Source: Pseudomonas citronellolis
Lineage (GTDB): Bacteria > Pseudomonadota > Gammaproteobacteria > Pseudomonadales > Pseudomonadaceae
Assembly (NCBI RefSeq): GCF_900112375.1
Contig: NZ_FOLS01000042.1
Span: forward strand, 1 to 61,076
DNA: 61,076 nt
Direction: 5' to 3'
This document shows, in pieces, positions 55,456 through 61,076 of this stretch. How positions within the stretch are numbered: position 1 is the first letter of the stretch; each line of letters begins with the position of its first letter. The notes under the pieces were generated by a model. It was not told the origin of the DNA, ran no database searches, and saw nothing but the letters and a program-made list of their open reading frames with translations. Both the position numbers and the translations under genes were made by a program.

Positions 55456-58400
55456 GCGGGGGGTTGCTCCTGTTGCCCTGCCACCCGGTGCGGCGGCAGC
55501 GGGGCGAAATAGCCGACGACCAGCAGCAGCACGCCGACGCCGATGAAGGAAACGATGCGCTCCAGGCTGCCGCTGTTGCCCAGCTCGACGAAGAACAGCT
55601 TGACCACCACCACGCCGATCAGCGCCGCGCCGACCATCCACAGGTCGCGCCGCCCGCGCAGGTGGCCGCCGACCATCAGGCCCAGGGCGATCAGCGTCCA
55701 GACGATGGACAACCCGGCCTGCACCAGCATCGACTCGCGCAGCGGCTCCAGGGCGAAGGGCACGCCGCCCCAGTGGTGCGCGGTGCGGCACACGGCCAGG
55801 GTCAGCAGGGCGAACAGCGAGGCGCCCAGCAGCGCCTGCGCCGGCAGGCGCACCTGCTCGCCGGAAAGGCCCAGTTGCGGCAGGCCCTCGCGGCTCCACT
55901 GGAAGACCGCCGCCAGCACGATCAGCATGCCCAGCTCCAGCGGGTTGAGCAGCGGCAGGTAGGGCAACGGTTGCGCCGCGCCGTCGCTGACCAGGTTGAC
56001 CAGCCAGAACCAGCCGAGTAGCGCCAGCGCCACCGGCGCCGCGGCCAGGGCGCGGTATTCGCGTGGGAAGGCCGCCACCGGCCAGGGCAGCGTGCGGCGC
56101 GCGCCCATGAGGATCAGGTAGAGGCTCGGCACCAGCGCCCAGCCCAGCCAGCGCCAGGCGTTGTAGTGCTCGGCCAGGGCGAGGAACAGGTAGCGCAGCT
56201 GCAGCGCCAGCACCGCGAGCAACAACCAGCAGCCGAGCACGTGGGCGCCGCGCAGGGGCAGCGCCGGCAGCACCGGCTCCAGGCGCCTGAGCGACCAGAA
56301 GTGCGCCACGAACAACGCGCCCCAGCCCAGCCAGCCGAGCTCGCCCAGCGGCTGGTATTCCGGCTGCCAGGCACTGGCCAGCGCCAGGACGCCCGCCGGC
56401 GCCAGGGCCAGGCAGGCGAGCGCCAGGGCCCGCCACTGCTCGCGGCGGGCGACGAAGGTCCAGAGCACCACGCTGACGGCCGCCACCAGCAGGGCGACAT
56501 GCTCGCGCCGCGGCGCCGGGACGAAGCGGGCGATCTCGCACAACGCGGTCAGCGCCCACCAGCCCGCGCCCCAGGCCAGCAGCAACTGTGACAGCCGTTC
56601 CAGGGTCAGCGCTCCCAGTTGCAGCGACTGCCCGCCCTGCCCCGCCCGATGCAGGCGCCAGGCGCCGACCAGCGCCGCCAGGGCCAGCACCGCCGGGCAC
56701 CAGAAGCCGCTGTGGGCCAGGGGCGTCAGGCCCTCGCCGGAGAGCCCGGCGAACAATGACGAGCCGCCGAACAACAGCGCCGCGCCGCCCAGCACCTGCA
56801 GCAGCAGGCCGAACACGAAGCTCGCGCGCTGCTGCAAGGCCAGGCTCAGCCAGAGGATCAGCAGGCCGCTGCCGGCCCATACCGCCGCGGCGCTGCGCCA
56901 GGGCAGGACGAACAGCACCGCCAGGTTGACGAAGGCCAGGCCGGCCAGCAGCACCGCGCTGAGGCCGAGCATCAGCCGGCGGTCGTCGCGCACCAGCGGG
57001 TCGCGCGCGGCGAGGATCATCCCGGCGATCAGCGCCAGGCCGATCAGGCTGGCGCCGAACAGGCCGGTCCAGCCGCTGCCGAGCACCCCGGCGCCGCCGT
57101 CGGCCGCCCGCAGGTCGGCGAGGAACAGCGCGCCGCCGAGCAACTGCACGGCGAAGGCGCAGAACAGGAAGGTCCGTGAACCCAGGCGCAGCCCGGCGAA
57201 CACCGTGGCCAGGCCGGCCAGCGCCCAGGCCATGGCAGTGCCCGGCACGGCGAAGCACAGCGGCGCGATCAGGTAGAGGAAGGCCAGGCCGCAGGCCGCC
57301 AGCACCGGCTGGCAGCGCGGCTCCCAGGGCCAGAGAACGGCGTCGCCGTGGCGGCGCAGCTGCCAGTAGCTGAACAGCAGCGCCACGCCGAGCATCAGCG
57401 CGCCCAGTGGCGCACCGTCCAGCAGCTTATCCACACCCGGTTGCAGGCCCATCAGGAAGGCGATGGCCGCGCCCACCTGCAACAGCAGCGCGAACATCCG
57501 CGCCAGCCGCCGCCCCTGGCGCAGGCCCAGCCAGTAGATGCCGGCGCCCTCCACGGCCCAGGCCGCCGAGGTCCAGCGCGCATCCAGGCCCAGCGGGATG
57601 GCCAGGCTGCCGAACACCACGCCCAGCGCCAGGCAGGCTTCCACCAGCAGCAGGGCGCGGCCGGCGGTGCGCCCGGCCAGCAGGCGCGCCAGGCCCATGT
57701 AGAACAGCCCCAGCGCCAGCGCGCTGAACGCCGGGCCGAATTCCAGGTGGCGGATCAGCGCGTACTGCAGGCCGAAGCCGATCAGCGGCGCGCCGAACAG
57801 CACCGTGCCGTCGACGTAGTCGGTCTGGCGCAGCGACCAGCGCAGCGTCTCATCGCGCCCGGCGCCCTCCTCCAGCCCGGCGGCCTCGCGCAGGCGGCGG
57901 CGGGCGAAGAGCAGGCCGATGGCCACGTACATCAGGAAGAACAGCAGCAGGAAGGGCTCGGTGCTGGCGAACAGCTCCGGCGTGTAGGAACGCAGTCCCC
58001 AGGCGAAACCGATGCCGAAGGTGCCGAAGAAGCCGATCAGGTTGAGCAGGCGCCAGGCGCGGAACCAGGCGATGGCGAAGATGCCGGCGTTGAGCAGGGC
58101 GAAGTAGCTGAACAGGGCGACGTGGTTGCCGGCGCCGGTGGAAGTCAGGATAGGCGCGGCGAAACCGCCCAGGGCCGCCGCGGCAGCCAGGCCGAGGGCA
58201 TCCTGCAGCACCGCCAGCACGGCGGAGAACACCGTCACCGCCACCAGCAGGCCAAGGGCCTGGCCCGGTGTCAGCAGCGGATGCAGGCGCATGGCAGCGA
58301 ATACCGTCAGGTACAGCACCGCGATGCCGGTACCCTGCAACAACAGGCCGTAGGTCGCGCGCTTATGCCGCAGCCACCAGCCCAGGGCCAGCAGGGCGAT

Positions 58401-59063
58401 GGCGGCGGCGGCCACGCCCATGTAGCGCAGCTCGACGGGGACGACCACGCGCTCGGAGGCGTAGCGCAGCAGGAAGGCCAGGCCGAGGAACAGCAGCAGC
58501 ACGCCGACGCGCAGCACGGTATTGCCGCCGAACAGCCAGTCGCGCGCGGCGCCGAAGGCACGGTCGAACCAGGACGGGCCGGACGGTACAGCTGGTTCGG
58601 CCTCCCAAGCCGAGGCTTCGCGCGCCGCGGGGGCCTCGACGGCAGGCGGGATCGGTGCCGACGGCGGTTCCTGGGGCTGCAACGACCAGTCAGGCGCAGC
58701 GCTGGTCGCGGCAGGCGCCTGCGCTTCGGGCAGCTCGATCTCCCATTCCAGCTCCGGCTCAGGCTCGGCGACGGCTTCCGGCGCAACGACGGGCTCCGCC
58801 GGTTCGGCAGGCGGCACAGGCGCTGCGGCCCCGCCCTGCTCCAAGCGCAGCAGGCGCTGGTACAACGCCTCGGTACCCGCGTCGAAACGCTCGGCGAACT
58901 GCTCCAGTTGCCGGCGCAACGCCGCGTTCTGCCGCTGCAGGCCATGCAGCGCCAGCGCCTGGCCGAACAGCAGCCCCAGCCCGGCGCCCACCAGGCCATC
59001 GGTGATCGACTCGTCCCAGGCGGCGCCCAACACCAGGCCGATCAGCATGAAGATCCATTGCAT
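55452..59063 (-). CDS. DUF2339 polytopic membrane protein
   Basis: A 1203-residue inner-membrane protein. A first helix pair (1-36), then a coiled-coil/Pro-Ala-Glu-rich linker (about 37-160, RQNAALRRQLEQFAERF), then around 28 transmembrane helices starting with NTVLRVGVLLLFLGLAFLLRYAS. This is the standard DUF2339 layout; no function is established. The ATG at 59063 is chosen because MQWIFMLIGLVLG begins the first helix and AAGGATGTGAATGC precedes it. Confidence 0.9.
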   Translation of the reverse strand: MQWIFMLIGLVLGAAWDESITDGLVGAGLGLLFGQALALHGLQRQNAALRRQLEQFAERFDAGTEALYQRLLRLEQGGAAAPVPPAEPAEPVVAPEAVAEPEPELEWEIELPEAQAPAATSAAPDWSLQPQEPPSAPIPPAVEAPAAREASAWEAEPAVPSGPSWFDRAFGAARDWLFGGNTVLRVGVLLLFLGLAFLLRYASERVVVPVELRYMGVAAAAIALLALGWWLRHKRATYGLLLQGTGIAVLYLTVFAAMRLHPLLTPGQALGLLVAVTVFSAVLAVLQDALGLAAAAALGGFAAPILTSTGAGNHVALFSYFALLNAGIFAIAWFRAWRLLNLIGFFGTFGIGFAWGLRSYTPELFASTEPFLLLFFLMYVAIGLLFARRRLREAAGLEEGAGRDETLRWSLRQTDYVDGTVLFGAPLIGFGLQYALIRHLEFGPAFSALALGLFYMGLARLLAGRTAGRALLLVEACLALGVVFGSLAIPLGLDARWTSAAWAVEGAGIYWLGLRQGRRLARMFALLLQVGAAIAFLMGLQPGVDKLLDGAPLGALMLGVALLFSYWQLRRHGDAVLWPWEPRCQPVLAACGLAFLYLIAPLCFAVPGTAMAWALAGLATVFAGLRLGSRTFLFCAFAVQLLGGALFLADLRAADGGAGVLGSGWTGLFGASLIGLALIAGMILAARDPLVRDDRRLMLGLSAVLLAGLAFVNLAVLFVLPWRSAAAVWAGSGLLILWLSLALQQRASFVFGLLLQVLGGAALLFGGSSLFAGLSGEGLTPLAHSGFWCPAVLALAALVGAWRLHRAGQGGQSLQLGALTLERLSQLLLAWGAGWWALTALCEIARFVPAPRREHVALLVAAVSVVLWTFVARREQWRALALACLALAPAGVLALASAWQPEYQPLGELGWLGWGALFVAHFWSLRRLEPVLPALPLRGAHVLGCWLLLAVLALQLRYLFLALAEHYNAWRWLGWALVPSLYLILMGARRTLPWPVAAFPREYRALAAAPVALALLGWFWLVNLVSDGAAQPLPYLPLLNPLELGMLIVLAAVFQWSREGLPQLGLSGEQVRLPAQALLGASLFALLTLAVCRTAHHWGGVPFALEPLRESMLVQAGLSIVWTLIALGLMVGGHLRGRRDLWMVGAALIGVVVVKLFFVELGNSGSLERIVSFIGVGVLLLVVGYFAPLPPHRVAGQQEQPPA

Positions 59064-59590
59064 GCATTCACATCCTTGAAAGGGAAACGCCCCCATCCAG
59101 CGGCGCGCAAGGCTCCGAGTATATCGCCCCGCGCGGCGCAGGCACCCTGATTCCACAGGATATGACGCCAGCGCCGGGACGCCAGCCACAAAGCACAAGG
59201 AACGGCAGGCGCCGGAAGTATCGGCTGGGCGAGAGAGTCGGGCCCGGGCAGACCGGCAAGGGTCATGAAGCGCCTCCTTGTCCGAGACGCGTGTCTCCTG
59301 CCGATACGGCTCCCCCGCTTTCTTGACGCCTCCGATTGACAGCCTTGGGGTAGCGCCCTAACGTGGCTCGGCCGCTCAACAGGGCGGCTCGGGATTGGCG
59401 TCCCGATGGACAAGAGAAGGCGCATGGGCATCCGCTCGGCGCCGTGCATGGCTGCACCTGCGTTATGGGCGGGCCGTGCGGGGCATCTTCGGATGCGCCG
59501 GTTTCCTTGTCCCGGTACGCCAACCTGTACGGTCCGCCCTCCCTGATTGGCGTCAGGAGGCGGAAACCCCATCGACAAGAGGCCCACTCC
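59064..59590. other. Long intergenic stretch with a structured leader region
   Basis: This 527-bp gap has no convincing full-length gene. The right half, about 59380-59590, lies ahead of the small gene at 59591. It contains a perfect GCATC-TTCG-GATGC stem-loop (59483-59496) and further GC-rich self-complementary blocks, suggesting a structured 5' leader. Several short frames overlap it in all directions. Confidence 0.45.
59483..59496 (+). promoter_or_regulatory. UUCG-tetraloop hairpin in leader of the small gene
   Basis: GCATC, loop TTCG, GATGC. The cUUCGg loop is exceptionally stable in RNA. It sits about 95 bp before the ATG at 59591. Confidence 0.5.
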
Positions 59591-59830
59591 ATGAACCTTG
59601 CAGCCCAAGTGCTACCCCATCCCCTGACAAGCACCGCCCCATCGGAGCTCTACGACGCCGCGCAATCCCGCCAGGCGGCCCTGGTCAACCTGCTGCGCCT
59701 GCTGGCCGGCGCGCCGGACCTGGGCGCGCCCACCGAGGAAGTGCTGGACGGCACCTTCAGCGCGCTGGAATACCTGGCGGCCGATGCCGAGCGGCTGTAC
59801 GCCGCCGCGGAGCAACGCACCCGACCGTAG
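59591..59830 (+). CDS. Small helical hypothetical protein
   Basis: A 79-residue acidic protein, predicted all-helical (AAQSRQAALVNLLRLLAG, EEVLDGTFSALEYLAADAERL), with no signal peptide. I do not recognise it with certainty; its size, composition and long leader resemble short hypothetical proteins frequent in Pseudomonas. The frame remains open upstream to 59363, so a 155-residue version is possible, but the upstream part is Arg/Pro-rich and the ATG at 59591 follows GACAAGAGGCCCACTCC. Its stop lies in a GTAGGGCG repeat. Confidence 0.55.
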   Translation: MNLAAQVLPHPLTSTAPSELYDAAQSRQAALVNLLRLLAGAPDLGAPTEEVLDGTFSALEYLAADAERLYAAAEQRTRP

Positions 59831-59857
59831 GGCGCATAACGCGAAGCGTTATCCGCC
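59827..59857. repeat. Palindromic element, GTAGGGCG family
   Basis: GTAGGGCGCATAACGCGAAG continues CGTTATCCGCC. Same family as 49021-49100. The TAG at 59828-59830 is the stop of the preceding gene. Confidence 0.7.
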
Positions 59858-59942
59858 GTTGCCGGATGACGCTTCGCTCCGCGACCCGCGCAGTTTCGGA
59901 TCTAGAGCAGAAAGATGAATCCGTCTCTCTGCTCCCTGCAGG

Positions 59943-60413
59943 TCATTTACGTTCCTTGGCCACGCTACCCACACTGGCATCCTTGACCAGGTAACGGCCC
60001 TCGGTATCGCCAAGCAGCACCAGGCTGTTGCGCGCCATCAGCATCCCGACTTCCACTTCCTGCTTGATGAACACCACTTCGCCGGCGCGCACCTCGAAAG
60101 ACAGGTCCGCCCAGTTTTCCGCCTTGGAACTGATGGTGTGCTTGCCTGGCTCGACGTAGAAATAGATGTACTGATTGCCACGGTTGTAGCCCATCTCCGA
60201 GGCGTCTTCGCGGTCATCCAGGAACACGTTGAAGCGCACCAGGCCACCGGCGTTGCTCGGCCGCACCACATAGACCAGCCCCTGGTCGGCAGTGGCGGCC
60301 TTGGGCAACTCGTACCCGGCAACTTCCGCCTGCATTTTCTCCATCGACGGCGCCGAGGCGCAGCCATAGATAAGCGCGATGCTGGCCAGCGCAAGCAGTT
60401 TGAGCATTCTCAC
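59943..60413 (-). CDS. DUF2846-like lipoprotein
   Basis: A 156-residue lipoprotein (lipobox IYGC, Cys18 in the GTG-start numbering). GLVYVVRPSNAGG, FNVFLDDREDASEMGYNRG and YFYVEPGKHTISSKAENW match DUF2846-type domains (a beta-sandwich similar to PEGA). The function is not known. The start may be GTG at 60413 (GGGAG 8 nt upstream) or ATG at 60407; both give a good signal peptide. Confidence 0.8.
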   Translation of the reverse strand: MRMLKLLALASIALIYGCASAPSMEKMQAEVAGYELPKAATADQGLVYVVRPSNAGGLVRFNVFLDDREDASEMGYNRGNQYIYFYVEPGKHTISSKAENWADLSFEVRAGEVVFIKQEVEVGMLMARNSLVLLGDTEGRYLVKDASVGSVAKERK

Positions 60414-60756
60414 AACGACTTCTCCCTTTCCATATGGTTGTAGCCGCCGCCCTTTCTTCCAGAGGCAACGGCAGTGCCTGCCCTTGCCAATGCCGGCGCG
60501 TCGAAAGATCGACTCGGCAGTGATGGCAAAAGGCCAAAAACTTTACCCTGAATGCCGTCTGGAAGGCCACCTGAAAGACTCGGTCTGACTCTAACGAAGG
60601 AGGGTTTTCTCCTGCACTCCAATCCTGCTCGACCAGTCGACTCTAGAGTAGGAGAAATAAATTTAGCAAAAAGGGAAAATATTTATTTCTCACACCCTAA
60701 TTCTGTCCAGTCAGCCAGCTTTAGAGCAGGAAAAATAAATCTGTCCCGAATGGCAC
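60414..60756. other. AT-rich intergenic stretch next to the IS4-type element
   Basis: A 343-bp gap without a convincing gene. The right half is much more AT-rich than the rest of the window and holds the degenerate tandem repeat at 60606-60743, suggesting imported DNA or the outer part of the insertion sequence. Confidence 0.5.
60606..60743. repeat. Degenerate tandem repeat, two units of about 60 bp
   Basis: Unit 1 (60606-60665) and unit 2 (60684-60743) both run TTTCTC...CCAATCCTG/CTAATTCTG...CCAGTC...TAGAGYAGGARAAATAAAT. A third partial match, ATCTAGAGCAGAAAGATGAAT, is at 59900-59920. It adjoins the IS4-type fragment. Confidence 0.6.
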
Positions 60757-61076
60757 TTACTTAACCCTTTTCGGATGACCGTGTTTCTTGATCGCTGCCC
60801 GAGCAGATTGACGTGTGCAGGTCAGTAATGGGTAGGGCTTTGGCCTTCGCTTGAGGGCTCTGGGTTCAACTCGCCCGGAGCGATTGCCGACACGCTGTTG
60901 CGCGACCAGAACCAGCAGGCCGCGAAGAGTCGTACCTCCGTCAGGATCATCGTCGAATTGCCGCCACGCCAGCCATAGCTGGAGGCTGTGCTTGAAGCTC
61001 AATTCACGGGGTAGGCAGTCAGCCATCGAGGCCGATTGCGCCATGATCAGGCGAATCAGGTTGTGTGCCAGCAGGT
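60757..61076 (-). CDS. IS4-family transposase, C-terminal about 106 residues (partial)
   Basis: A frame open at the right edge and ending at 60757. The residues read LLAHNLIRLIMAQSASM, then ELSFKHSLQLWLAW, then VGNRSGRVEPRALKRRPKPY and HPKRVK at the C-terminus. This is the typical end of IS4-family DDE transposases, after the catalytic Glu region. The catalytic domain and N-terminus are outside the window, so the element's state cannot be judged. Confidence 0.85.
   Translation of the reverse strand, partial: LLAHNLIRLIMAQSASMADCLPRELSFKHSLQLWLAWRQFDDDPDGGTTLRGLLVLVAQQRVGNRSGRVEPRALKRRPKPYPLLTCTRQSARAAIKKHGHPKRVK

Noticed and set aside
57348..59150. A 600-codon frame antisense to the DUF2339 gene
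   Set aside because: Gln/His/Ala/Arg-rich translation typical of the reverse of a Leu/Ala-rich membrane protein.
59363..59590. An N-terminal extension of the small gene at 59591 to 155 residues
   Set aside because: The extension is Arg/Pro-rich, lies over the structured leader and has no good ribosome-binding site; kept only as an alternative.

Overview
The window is GC-rich, gene-dense chromosomal DNA from a Pseudomonas species. The evidence is the gene content (a complete five-step hut pathway with HutF and HutG, opgGH, estA, an S-adenosylhomocysteine riboswitch ahead of ahcY-metF) and the REP/REPIN repeats with GTAGGAGCG ends typical of the genus. From memory, two stretches resemble Pseudomonas aeruginosa gene order: rhlE to gcdH/LysR (PA0428-PA0448 region) and the amino-acid ABC transporter through opgGH, hut, fbp and estA (PA5074-PA5114 region). 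I could not run a comparison. Both ends of the window cut into insertion sequences: an IS481-type transposase on the left and an IS4-type transposase on the right.

Layout. 1-335: IS481-type end. 595-9915: ligB, a ferric-reductase-like flavocytochrome, a metallophosphoesterase, a secreted depolymerase/esterase-like hydrolase, a DUF1090 protein, a lipoprotein cytochrome c', a MAPEG protein, an EamA permease and a LemA/TPM pair. 9919-12569: a nitrate/sulfonate/taurine-type ABC importer. 12710-16837: a thioesterase, a LysR regulator and the divergent glutaryl-CoA dehydrogenase/CoA-transferase pair (glutarate and lysine catabolism). 16914-22880: riboswitch, ahcY, metF, a putative glycosyltransferase and rhlE. 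23289-25848: an amino-acid ABC importer. 26085-31858: opgH, opgG, dtd, pip. 31970-33905: a lipoprotein / NUDIX / M23-like peptidase / lipoprotein cassette. 34259-49024: the histidine utilisation (hut) region. 49366-59063: lipocalin, small lipoprotein, DUF924, fbp, estA, DUF3999 and DUF2339. 59483-61076: a small gene with a structured leader, a DUF2846-type lipoprotein, AT-rich repeats and the IS4-type fragment.

The hut region is the most informative part. HutU, an NCS1 permease, the HutXWV importer, a HutH paralogue, HutI and HutG form one leftward operon. The catalytically normal hutH lies rightward and divergent from hutU. HutD-HutC run leftward and hutF rightward. The 535-bp hutU/hutH intergenic region holds two sigma-54-type promoters facing apart. 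Each has a HutC-type TTGTATATACAA operator just downstream, and between them lie a consensus IHF site and candidate NtrC/CbrB-type inverted repeats. The HutH paralogue at 36260-37792 lacks the Ala-Ser-Gly tripeptide that forms the MIO cofactor, so it is unlikely to be a normal ammonia-lyase.

Repeats are plentiful: three families of short palindromic elements, and a pair of roughly 160-175 bp terminal-inverted-repeat elements, one of them apparently nested inside a REPIN. Three ABC operons each carry a strong hairpin directly after the binding-protein gene. I saw no tRNA, rRNA or CRISPR array.
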